Assembly: GCF_042432815.1 (NCBI RefSeq)
Contig: NZ_JBHLWM010000012.1
Coordinates: 124,001-188,000, forward strand
Direction: 5' to 3'
DNA length: 64,000 nucleotides
Origin: Rhodopseudomonas telluris
Lineage (GTDB): Bacteria; Pseudomonadota; Alphaproteobacteria; Rhizobiales; Xanthobacteraceae
Below the pieces are notes generated by a model. The model was not told the origin of the DNA, made no database searches, and was given only the letters and a program-made list of their open reading frames with translations. Positions 49,703 through 57,639 of the stretch are shown here, one piece after another. Every line of letters begins with the position of its first letter. Position 1 is the first letter of the stretch. The position numbers and the translations under genes were made by a program.

Positions 49703-49875
49703 GCGCGCTGCGACGGCAATGGCTGTGGCCCGTCGTGCTGGCCGTAGCCACCGTGTTTGGATTGCTATCGGCGCTGCTTGGCGAGCACGGCATCTGGCGG
49801 ATGTTGTGCTGGATCGCGCTGGCGTGTCCGTTGGGTACGATCGCCTGGTGCGTGGTCGCTCCGCGCCGCCGCTAG
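49699..49875 (+). CDS. 58-residue membrane protein in the siderophore operon
   Basis: The start ATG 49699 overlaps the stop of the PepSY gene. The product has two hydrophobic helices (WPVVLAVATVFGLLSALLG and GIWRMLCWIALACPLGTIAW) and basic ends. Such two-TM small proteins are frequent third members of receptor/PepSY operons and resemble DUF3649/DUF3325-type accessory proteins. The role is unknown. Its translation coupling to the PepSY gene suggests a complex. Confidence 0.75.
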   Translation: MSALRRQWLWPVVLAVATVFGLLSALLGEHGIWRMLCWIALACPLGTIAWCVVAPRRR

Positions 49876-49883
49876 GCGGCCGC

Positions 49884-50936
49884 TCAGGTTTCTACCGGCA
49901 CCTCGACCTTCGCTCCCTGCGGCGCGGCTTCCTCGATCGCCTCGCGGATCGAGTCGATCGCGCGCTCGGCGGCGCGGGCGCCGTGCGCGATCATCTCGTC
50001 GGCTCGGTGGAAGTCGAACCAGCCGATCCGGCCGACCCGCGGCGAGATCAGCATGTCGGGCGGATCGCCGGCCAAGCGGGCGCGGGTGATGCGGTCCTGC
50101 ATGATGTTGAAGGCGTCGACCATCACCTTGGAAATGCCCGGGCGGCTGTCGCTGCCGAACAGCTCCTGCTTGACGAACCGCTCCGGCGAGAAGAACCGGC
50201 CGAAGCCGCGCTTGGGCGCGGGCTCCGGTGACGGTTCAATCTCCTCTTCGACCGAACCGTGCGAGAAGATCGTGGTGCCGTGGCCGAACACGTCGCTCGA
50301 GACGTTGGCGGCGATGACGATTTCGGCGCCGAGCGCGCGCGCGGCCGACACCGGCACCGGATTGACCAGCGCGCCGTCCACCAGCCAGCGGTCGCCGATC
50401 AGCACCGGCGAGAAGATGCCGGGCAGGGCATAGGACGCCCGCACCGCGTCGACGATCCGGCCATGCGTCAGCCAGATCTCGTGGCCGGTGCGCACTTCGG
50501 TCGCGACGCTGGCGAATTTCTGCTTGAGGTCCTGGATCATGATCTGGCCGAGCGTGGCCTCGAGCTGTGCGGCGAGCTTGCTGCCGCCGATCAGGCCCGA
50601 GCCGTTCAGCCGGATGTCGAGATAGCCCAGGATGTTGCGCGGCTGCAGCCCGCGTGCCCATTCCTCCAGCGTGTCGAGATGGCCCGCCACATAGGCGCCA
50701 CCCACCACCGCACCAATCGAGGTGCCGACCACGACGTCCGGGGCGATTCCCGCCGCCAAGAGGGTGCGCAGGATGCCGATATGCGCGAAGCCGCGCGCCG
50801 CGCCGCCGCCGAGCGCCAGGCCGATTACCGGCCGGCGGATGGTGTCGAGTCCCACCTTGCCCGGGTTTGGCGGAGCGCTCTGTCCGCGACCGATCAGATT
50901 TTCCAGCACGGCTGTCTCCTCGAATCCGCGCCGCAT
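49884..50936 (-). CDS. Patatin-like phospholipase (RssA/YchK type)
   Basis: This 350-residue protein has a patatin domain: oxyanion loop LALGGGAARGFAHIGILRTL, nucleophile in VVVGTSIGAVVGG (GxSxG), and the dyad Asp in LVDGALVNPVPVSA. The remainder (about 230-350) is helical and charged, with two Pro-rich stretches. Members of this group hydrolyse phospholipids or lysophospholipids in the cytosol or at the membrane. It converges with the siderophore operon and is divergent from the exported protein gene. No partner is visible. Confidence 0.9.
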   Translation of the reverse strand: MRRGFEETAVLENLIGRGQSAPPNPGKVGLDTIRRPVIGLALGGGAARGFAHIGILRTLLAAGIAPDVVVGTSIGAVVGGAYVAGHLDTLEEWARGLQPRNILGYLDIRLNGSGLIGGSKLAAQLEATLGQIMIQDLKQKFASVATEVRTGHEIWLTHGRIVDAVRASYALPGIFSPVLIGDRWLVDGALVNPVPVSAARALGAEIVIAANVSSDVFGHGTTIFSHGSVEEEIEPSPEPAPKRGFGRFFSPERFVKQELFGSDSRPGISKVMVDAFNIMQDRITRARLAGDPPDMLISPRVGRIGWFDFHRADEMIAHGARAAERAIDSIREAIEEAAPQGAKVEVPVET

Positions 50937-51166
50937 TCCACGAACGGACGCCGGCGCGGTGTAAACCAGTCGAAATCAAAGCGCGATCGATTGATCTTTG
51001 CCAGATCGCTTTGCACCGCATGATGAATGCCTGTGGAGGGCCGGACTAGGGGGAAATCGTGACATTCCGGCGAAAACCACCACGTTACCGGCGAGTCCGT
51101 CCGGCCGGATTCCGCGCGCGAGGCACAGGCTTGAATTTGCCTCGTTTTCAGTGAAAACCATCAGCC

Positions 51167-52222
51167 ATGATTTGCAGGGGCAAAACCGGCCGGGCAGGGC
51201 CACGCGGACGGCTGCGGCTCGCCTGTGCGTTCGCCTGTGTGGCCGTCCTGTCGGCGCAGCCGGCGGCGGCCCAATTGTTCAGCGATCGTCCCCCGCCGAT
51301 TCCCCCCGCGAGCGTGCCTGAGCCGCCGTCCGGCGGCGCGATCAGCCTGGCCCCGTCCGGCGGTCCTGCCGCTGTCCCGACCTTGCCGGCACCGCTGACC
51401 CAGCCGCCGGTCGCCGCCGTGACGCCGCCGGCGTCGTCGCCGCTGCCGGCCCCGGTCGCCCCGACGCAGGGCGTGCTGGCGCTGACCGCGCGCTACGGCA
51501 AAGACCTGCCGACCATCAACAGCGGGCTGGTGTGGCGGGTGTATTCCGACCGCCCGGACGAAACCGGCGTGATCAAGCTGGTCCGCGAGGATCACGGCGC
51601 GACCCCGAACATCGTGCTGCCGCCCGGCAACTACGTGGTGCACGTCGCCCACGGTCTGGTCAGCGCGGTGCGGCCGGTGACGCTGAAGGCCGATACCGAC
51701 CGCGAGGCCTTCGTCCTGCCGGCCGGCGGACTGCGGATCGAAGGCCGCGTCGGCGGCACGCGGATTCCGCAGAACCAGATTTCGTTCTCGATCTTTAAGG
51801 GTAGCCAATTCGAGAACACCCAGCGCGCGCCGCTGGTGCCGAACGCCGCCGCGGGCGATGTCGTGCTGGTGCCGGAAGGCACGTACTACATCGTCTCGAA
51901 CTACGGCGACGCCAATTCGGTGGTGCGTTCGGACATTCGCGTCACGGCCGGCAAGCTGACCGACGTCACCGTCACCCACCGCGCCGCGGTGATCACCCTG
52001 AAGCTGGTGTCGGAAAAGGGCGGCGAAGCGCTCGCCAACACCGCCTGGTCGGTTCTCACGCCCGGCGGCGACGTCGTGAAGGAGTCGATCGGCGCGTTCC
52101 CGCGGGTGATCCTGTCGGAAGGTGAGTACCGCGCTATCGCCAAGAACGAAGGCAAGATGTTCGAGCGCGGCTTCAACGTCGTCAACGGCGTCGACGGCGA
52201 GATCGAAGTCTTGGCGCGCTGA
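51167..52222 (+). CDS. Exported beta-rich protein with Pro-rich linker
   Basis: This 351-residue protein has a signal peptide (LRLACAFACVAVLSAQPAAA, cut about residue 36), then a long Pro/Ala/Val linker (about 38-98), then three to four carboxypeptidase-regulatory-like beta modules. The modules include VWRVYSDRPDETGVIKLVRE, NIVLPPGNYVVHVAHG, VLVPEGTYYIVSNYGD and VILSEGEYRAIAKNEG, which repeat a PxGxYxV turn. It should act in the periplasm or on the outer membrane. I recognise the general type from Rhizobiales genomes, but no function is known. Confidence 0.75.
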   Translation: MICRGKTGRAGPRGRLRLACAFACVAVLSAQPAAAQLFSDRPPPIPPASVPEPPSGGAISLAPSGGPAAVPTLPAPLTQPPVAAVTPPASSPLPAPVAPTQGVLALTARYGKDLPTINSGLVWRVYSDRPDETGVIKLVREDHGATPNIVLPPGNYVVHVAHGLVSAVRPVTLKADTDREAFVLPAGGLRIEGRVGGTRIPQNQISFSIFKGSQFENTQRAPLVPNAAAGDVVLVPEGTYYIVSNYGDANSVVRSDIRVTAGKLTDVTVTHRAAVITLKLVSEKGGEALANTAWSVLTPGGDVVKESIGAFPRVILSEGEYRAIAKNEGKMFERGFNVVNGVDGEIEVLAR

Positions 52223-52285
52223 CGCACGCCTGACCGTCCACCGCCGTCCTTCTACCGCGCCGTCACAGCATCCCGTCGCATACGA

Positions 52286-52669
52286 TCAGAACATCGCCTC
52301 GCGAAGGATGCAGATCCACAGCCCACCGTCGCTGGCCGACTGGGCACGGAGCTGCAGCTCGCGGTCCGGATCGGAGAAATCGCCGACATGGCCGATCTCG
52401 ATGTCCACGGCGCCGAGCCGCTGGGCCTGCTCGATCCGTCCCTTGAACTCCGGCGTGCCCATGCAGGGAGCGACGCTGGCGAAGAAGTCGAGACCCAGCG
52501 CCGGCCGCGATCCGTAGCCCGAGAGCCGCGCCTCGGTAGCGTTGAACTCGGTGACGCGCCCCGACCCGTCGAGCTTGATGATGCCGAACGGCGCCGCGTC
52601 GCGTTCGGCGTCGGACAACTGCTCGAGCTGACGCGCCAGGTCGGGAGCGTTGAAATCAATCAATGTCAT
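52286..52669 (-). CDS. pyp: Photoactive yellow protein homologue (Phe at position 42)
   Basis: The start ATG 52669 gives 127 residues that align with Halorhodospira PYP over the first 82 positions without a gap. Thus Cys69 in FFASVAPC, the cinnamyl attachment site, has the same number, and Glu46 in EFNATEARLSGY is kept. FGIIKLDGSGRVTEFN and GTPEFKGRI match the PYP signature. Position 42 is Phe (codon TTC) rather than Tyr, position 50 Ser rather than Thr, and position 52 Tyr rather than Arg. PYP is a blue-light sensor with a p-coumaroyl chromophore. It overlaps the end of the hybrid kinase gene by 14 bases on the same strand, so it is probably made with that kinase. No chromophore-synthesis gene is in the window. 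Confidence 0.88.
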   Translation of the reverse strand: MTLIDFNAPDLARQLEQLSDAERDAAPFGIIKLDGSGRVTEFNATEARLSGYGSRPALGLDFFASVAPCMGTPEFKGRIEQAQRLGAVDIEIGHVGDFSDPDRELQLRAQSASDGGLWICILREAMF

Positions 52670-54788
52670 GGAACAGGCCCTCGCCGGAGAATCCGCCATC
52701 CGCGAACGATATGATCGCGAACAGGTGAGTGACACTATCCTCCGCGTCGGAGAGCGGCAGGATCAATCGTTCGAAGATCAGCGACGGCTGCGCGCCAAGT
52801 CCGATGCGCGCATAGTCGAAATGGGCGATACCGCGGGCGGCGCGGTGATACGCGGCCGTCATCAGATTCATCAGGTCGCCGGCGGTGCCCGTGATGACTT
52901 CGTCCTCGGGTGTGCGGCCGAGGCGCTGCTCCAGCGATTGGCCGGTGAACACGATGCGGAACGCCGGTGCAGGCCGGCTCGGCTCGATCCTGACAAGGCA
53001 GCTGGTATGGAGCAAGCCCGCGGCAGCCTGCCTGATCCAGGCGGGATCCGGCAGCCGTCCGTGCTCGGCGCACCAGGCGCGCCACGCATCGAACGCGGTG
53101 CGCACCGCATCGTTGCGGATTTTGTCGCGTATCCGCGCCGACAGCCGCAGCGTTTCCGCTGCCGTCACCGACACCGGCAGCCGCCGCAGTTTCTCGAGAA
53201 TGGCGCGGGCGAACATCGGCTCGGATATCGGCTTGCGAAACACCAGTTCGTCGGCAGGGACGACGATCGACGCCCCGCCGGTGGTGAAGATGAGCGGCAG
53301 GGCCGGCCAGCGTGTGCGCAGCTCGCTCGCCAGCGTCGGCCCCAGGCCCCGATCGAGCTGCAGATCGATGCAGGCGAGATCGATGTTGTCGACGCCGCTC
53401 AGCAGGGCGGTGGCGATGCCCGGCTCTGCGGCCTCGATCACCTGATAGCCGAGGTCTTTCAACAGCGCGGCCAGATGCGCGCGAACCATCTCGTCGCCTT
53501 CGAGCAGCAGAATGGTGGCGTTGCCGTGCGCGGTCCGATCGAGCTTGGTCGGGGCGGCGATCCGACGACCTTCGGCGCCGGTGCGCGGCAGATAGAGATT
53601 GATCGCGGTGCCGGTTCCGACTTCGCTGGCGATGATCACCCGCCCGCCGCATTGCGCAGCCAGTTCGAAGGCGGAGGAGAGGCCGAGCCCCGTTCCTTTG
53701 TCCGGATCCTTGGTGGTGAAGTAAGCTTCGCCGGCGCGCGCCAACACGTGCGGCGGCATGCCGCTGCCCGTATCACGCAGTGAGAAATGTACGTAGTCGC
53801 CGGGAGTCAACGTCGGCGGCCGTTCCACCGCGTAGCAGTTCTTGACCGACAGCGTCAGCGTTCCGCGTTCCCCCATCGCGTCGCGGGCGTTGGCCGCGAG
53901 ATTGAGGATCACCGCCTGCAGGCGGGCCTCGCTGATCAGCACCGGCCAGCAATTCGGATCGACCTCCACCTGCAGGACGATGCCGCCGGGCAGCATGTGG
54001 CGCACCAGGTCGATCGTGTTCCGCGTGAATTCGGCGGCCGCGACGACGTGCGGCTCGGTGTCCTCGATGCGCGACAGGTTCAGCAACTGGCGAACCAGCC
54101 GTTTGCCGCGACGAAGTGCAGTGTCGAGATGCTGCGCGGTTTCGCTGCGCGCGGACCGGTGGACGTCGTGCAGAAGTGCGTCGGTCGCGCCGCCCAGCAC
54201 CAGGAGCACGTTGTTCATGTCGTGCACGATGTTGCCGACGAAATGCCCGAGCAGGCGCAGCTTTTCGGCATGAACCGTGCGTGCCGTCGCGGCGGCAATC
54301 CGCTTCGACTGATTTGCGGCCTGTCCGATCAAAACGGAAAGCGCCGCCTCCTTCTCGGCGAGACGCTTTTCCAGGTCGCTCTCGGCCTGCTTGCGCGCCG
54401 TGATATCGACGCTGCGGACCACGATCGCAGCTCGGGCGTCGCTATCGGGACTGACGGGCGCGACCAGAAGATCGAACCACAGCGTCCGGCCCGTCGGCGA
54501 TGAGCACGACGCGGAGAACCGCGTCGGCAGCCCCTCGCGGGCACGCGTCACGGCGCGCTGCGCAAGCGCGTCGGAGGACCACAAATCGGTCCAGCGGCGA
54601 CCGATCAGGTCGGCTTCGCTGGCCGACATGGTCCGGCACCAGCTCGCATTGGCGTGCTGGATGAGGCTGTCGCGGTCGAGCGTGACGATGCCGTCGTCGC
54701 TGGCGTGCCAAAGCGCTAAAGCAAGTGCGGCCGACATCAGGCGCGCTTTCGTTCCTGTGCTACCGACCTGAGCCGGGACCGTTTCCAC
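52656..54788 (-). CDS. Hybrid histidine kinase with receiver and C-terminal PAS_5-like domain
   Basis: This 710-residue cytosolic protein has a PAS domain at about residues 20-135 (SDDGIVTLDRDSLIQHANAS) and a helical linker. The histidine box VGNIVHDMNNVLLVLGGATD has His189. The ATPase domain at about 285-402 has RDTGSGMPPHVLARAG and KGTGLGLSSAFELA. A receiver at about 425-535 has EGDE in place of EDDE, phospho-Asp475 in LACIDLQL, and Lys519 in VFRKPI. A further domain at about 555-700 resembles PAS_5 (FRIVFTGQSLEQRLGR, FERLILPLSDAEDS). The PYP gene begins within its last codons. It is divergent from the GGDEF-EAL gene. Confidence 0.9.
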   Translation of the reverse strand: METVPAQVGSTGTKARLMSAALALALWHASDDGIVTLDRDSLIQHANASWCRTMSASEADLIGRRWTDLWSSDALAQRAVTRAREGLPTRFSASCSSPTGRTLWFDLLVAPVSPDSDARAAIVVRSVDITARKQAESDLEKRLAEKEAALSVLIGQAANQSKRIAAATARTVHAEKLRLLGHFVGNIVHDMNNVLLVLGGATDALLHDVHRSARSETAQHLDTALRRGKRLVRQLLNLSRIEDTEPHVVAAAEFTRNTIDLVRHMLPGGIVLQVEVDPNCWPVLISEARLQAVILNLAANARDAMGERGTLTLSVKNCYAVERPPTLTPGDYVHFSLRDTGSGMPPHVLARAGEAYFTTKDPDKGTGLGLSSAFELAAQCGGRVIIASEVGTGTAINLYLPRTGAEGRRIAAPTKLDRTAHGNATILLLEGDEMVRAHLAALLKDLGYQVIEAAEPGIATALLSGVDNIDLACIDLQLDRGLGPTLASELRTRWPALPLIFTTGGASIVVPADELVFRKPISEPMFARAILEKLRRLPVSVTAAETLRLSARIRDKIRNDAVRTAFDAWRAWCAEHGRLPDPAWIRQAAAGLLHTSCLVRIEPSRPAPAFRIVFTGQSLEQRLGRTPEDEVITGTAGDLMNLMTAAYHRAARGIAHFDYARIGLGAQPSLIFERLILPLSDAEDSVTHLFAIISFADGGFSGEGLFHDID

Positions 54789-55065
54789 GGATGATGAGAG
54801 GAGATTTCGGTATCATGACTCTGCAAACGGAGGATTGATCTAAAAGTCTAGCAGTCGGGTGGCAATTTTTCCCGATACCAGCTCTCCGAGCGCGGGGCAG
54901 GGCGGGTCTGTGATAGCTGTCACAATCGCTAATGCCAACTAACCATGACGTGACATAAATCCATCATAATCAAGCGTTTCGCGCCAGGTTACCGCGGCGT
55001 TTACATCGTCTTAATCAGGAATACGTCGACTGGAACCCGATGGATTGGGCGCGGGGACGCGACAG
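54789..55065. promoter_or_regulatory. Divergent promoter region of the pyp-kinase and GGDEF-EAL genes
   Basis: These 277 bases carry the start regions of both divergent units. They are AT-richer than the flanks toward the GGDEF-EAL side. A perfect CRP-type palindrome occurs at 54909-54924 (listed). No clear -35/-10 pair could be fixed. Confidence 0.5.
54909..54924. promoter_or_regulatory. CRP-type palindrome TGTGA-N6-TCACA
   Basis: TGTGATAGCTGTCACA has both perfect half-sites. It is centred about 128 bases upstream of the kinase start and about 150 bases upstream of the GGDEF-EAL start, so a Crp/Fnr-family regulator could control both units. Confidence 0.55.
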
Positions 55066-57534
55066 GTGACGGCCAGACACAGTCGGGAGACGCTGACGAC
55101 ACAGCTCTCTGCCGATCTCGCAATTCTGCAGCGCAAATGGTACGCGGCCGTCCAGCCCGGACAGTCGCTGCCGAGCTATGAAGAGGTGATGCTCGGCAGT
55201 CTTGGTCGGCTCGCCGACCAGATGGCGCTGCTGCAGCTCTCCGGCGACACGCCCGGCGTATCGCGGACCGGCCGCTACGTGCAGCAATGGCTGGGCGACG
55301 ATCGATGGGACATCCCGCTCGATGCGCTGTCGCCGGATTGCGCCACTGCGCTGGTGCAGACCGCGACCAGCGCGCTCAAGAACCAGCGGCCTTATCTCGG
55401 CACAGCCCACGTCGTGCGCGACGGCATCGTGCAGAAATACGTGCTGCTGGCGCTGCCGACCGCGTCGCGCTGGGGCGCAACACTGGTCGGCGTCTACATC
55501 AACGAAGACGGTTTCCGCTACAACCTGCTCGACGCGATCTTCGCTTCCACCGACGACGGCATCGTCTCGCTCGCCACCATCCGCGGACCGGACGAACGGC
55601 CGTTCGATTTCCAGATCGTGCATCTCAACGACGGCGCCTCCGATCTGCTCGGCGAGTCGCCGAGCGCGCTGCAATGGAGCCGGCTGTCTGCCGGCAAGCA
55701 CCTATTGTGCGACCCGAGCGTGGTGGCGCGGTTGCTGGCGCTGGTCGACAATGGTGGGCAGGACACCATCGCGATCGACACCGACGATCGCAATCTCAGC
55801 CTCGGCGCCAACGGTTTCGGCGATATCGTGTCGCTGACGATTTCCGACATCACCTCGCTGAAGAAGCGCGAGGAGTCGTTCCGCCTGCTGTTCGACGGCA
55901 ATCCGATGCCGATGTGGGTGTTCGACGCGGCTACCACGGAGTTCCTCAGCGTCAACGATGCGGCCGTGCAGCATTACGGCTACGACCGCGAGACGTTCCT
56001 GCGCATGACGCTGCGCGAAATCTGGCCGCGCGAGGAATGGGTGGCCCACAGCCACGCGCTGCTTTCGATCGGCGACAGCTATCAGTCCGAGGGCAACTGG
56101 CGCCATGTCAAGGCGGACGGCACCGCCATCGAGGTGCTGACTTTCGGCCGCCGCGTGGTGTTCGACGGCCGCGAGGGATTTCTCGTCGCCGTGGTGGACA
56201 TCACCGAGCGGCGCAAGGCCGAGGCGAAGATCGCCCATATGGCGCATCACGACGGCCTGACGAACCTTCCCAACCGCGCGCTGTATCAGGAGCGGCTGCA
56301 GCAGGCACTCGATCAGGCGCGCGACGGCGGCGCCCGCGTCGCGGTGATGTGCCTCGACCTCGATCTGTTCAAGAACGTCAACGACTCGTTCGGCCACCCG
56401 ATGGGCGACCGGCTGCTCCGCTGTGTCGCCGAGCGACTGCGCAACGCGGTCGGCGGCGGCGATCTGGTCGCACGGCTCGGCGGCGACGAATTCGCGCTGG
56501 TGCTCAGTCAGTTCAACTCGCCGAACGAAGCCAGCGATTTCGCCGGGCGGCTGATCGAAATCGTCAGCGCGCCCTACGACATGGACGGGCTCGAAGTGGT
56601 GATCGGCGCCTCGATCGGGATTGCGATGGCGCCGGGAGACGGCGACGATTGCGAGGCGCTGCTGCGGAACGCCGACATGGCGCTGTATCGCGCCAAGGCG
56701 TCCGGCGGCGGCTGTCATCATTTCTTCGAGAAGGAGATGGACCGCCAGGCGCAGATCCGCCGCGACATGGAGATCGACCTGCGCCACGCCTTCGCGCATG
56801 GCGAGTTCGATCTGCACTATCAGCCGCTGATCGATCTGGCCGAGGACAGGGTCGGCGGATTTGAATCGCTGCTGCGCTGGCGCCATCCCGAGCGGGGCAT
56901 GATCTCGCCGGCGGATTTCATCCCGGTCGCCGAAGACATCGGCCTGATCGTCGGGCTCGGCGAATGGGTGCTGCGCCAGGCCTGCATGGAGGCGGCGCGC
57001 TGGCCGGACGACATCAAGGTCGCGGTGAATCTGTCGCCGGTGCAGTTCCGCAGCCGCAATCTGGTGCAGGTGGTGATCTCGGCGCTGGCGCAGTCCGGGC
57101 TGTCGCCGCGGCGGCTGGAGCTGGAAATCACCGAATCGCTGTTTCTCGCCGACAGCGAGGCCAATCTGGCGACCCTGCATCAGCTCCGCGCGCTCGGCGT
57201 CCGCATCTCGATGGACGATTTCGGCACCGGCTATTCGTCGCTGAGTTACTTGCGCAGCTTTCCGTTCGACAAGATCAAGATCGATCGCTCGTTCGTGCGC
57301 GACGTCACCGAGCGACCGGACTGCCTCGCCATCGTCCGCGCCATCGCCGGCCTCGGCCGCAGCCTCGATATCACCACGCTCGCCGAAGGCGTCGAGACCA
57401 TCGAGCAGCTCGATGCGCTACGCGGCGAAGGCTGCCACGAGGTGCAAGGCTTCCTGTTCAGCCCGGCTCGCCCCGCCGCGGAGATCGCCGGGCTGCTGGC
57501 CCGGTTCGGCCACGCCGCCTCGAAGGCGGCGTAG
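55066..57534 (+). CDS. PAS-GGDEF-EAL protein (c-di-GMP turnover)
   Basis: The start is set at GTG 55066 behind GGGGA, giving 822 residues; TTG 55045 is an alternative. A PAS_5-like domain (about 10-155), a second PAS region (about 158-270) and a classical PAS (about 275-390) precede the GGDEF domain (about 395-560) with intact GGDEF in VARLGGDEFALVL. The residue at the inhibitory RxxD position is Gly (GGGD), so product inhibition is probably lost. The EAL domain (about 570-815) has FESLLRWRHP (ESL instead of EAL), VAVNLSPVQ, LELEITES, MDDFGTGYSSL, KIKIDRSFV and AEGVETIEQ, so all metal and catalytic residues are present. Confidence 0.9.
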   Translation: MTARHSRETLTTQLSADLAILQRKWYAAVQPGQSLPSYEEVMLGSLGRLADQMALLQLSGDTPGVSRTGRYVQQWLGDDRWDIPLDALSPDCATALVQTATSALKNQRPYLGTAHVVRDGIVQKYVLLALPTASRWGATLVGVYINEDGFRYNLLDAIFASTDDGIVSLATIRGPDERPFDFQIVHLNDGASDLLGESPSALQWSRLSAGKHLLCDPSVVARLLALVDNGGQDTIAIDTDDRNLSLGANGFGDIVSLTISDITSLKKREESFRLLFDGNPMPMWVFDAATTEFLSVNDAAVQHYGYDRETFLRMTLREIWPREEWVAHSHALLSIGDSYQSEGNWRHVKADGTAIEVLTFGRRVVFDGREGFLVAVVDITERRKAEAKIAHMAHHDGLTNLPNRALYQERLQQALDQARDGGARVAVMCLDLDLFKNVNDSFGHPMGDRLLRCVAERLRNAVGGGDLVARLGGDEFALVLSQFNSPNEASDFAGRLIEIVSAPYDMDGLEVVIGASIGIAMAPGDGDDCEALLRNADMALYRAKASGGGCHHFFEKEMDRQAQIRRDMEIDLRHAFAHGEFDLHYQPLIDLAEDRVGGFESLLRWRHPERGMISPADFIPVAEDIGLIVGLGEWVLRQACMEAARWPDDIKVAVNLSPVQFRSRNLVQVVISALAQSGLSPRRLELEITESLFLADSEANLATLHQLRALGVRISMDDFGTGYSSLSYLRSFPFDKIKIDRSFVRDVTERPDCLAIVRAIAGLGRSLDITTLAEGVETIEQLDALRGEGCHEVQGFLFSPARPAAEIAGLLARFGHAASKAA

Positions 57535-57551
57535 GTCTGAGAACATTTCTC

Positions 57552-57632
57552 CGTCATTGCGAACGGCGCGAAGCAATCCAGCGTCAGGCGCGCGGCCTGG
57601 ATTGCTTCGTCGCTGCGCTCCTCGCAATGACG
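57552..57632. repeat. Palindromic intergenic repeat element
   Basis: A left arm starting CGTCATTGCGAAC (57552) and ending GAAGCAATCCAG (57581) faces CTGGATTGCTTCGTCGCTGC (57597) through CTCGCAATGACG (57632). I know this sequence type as a very common interspersed repeat of Rhodopseudomonas and Bradyrhizobium genomes. It separates the convergent GGDEF-EAL and nitroreductase genes and could also act as a terminator. Confidence 0.75.
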
Positions 57633-57639
57633 ACGTGGT

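Noticed and set aside
52650..52663. TTGA-N6-TCAA, resembling an FNR/FixK half-site pair, near the pyp start
   Set aside because: It lies within the first codons of pyp, where the bases encode conserved residues, and the inner bases do not fit the FNR consensus.
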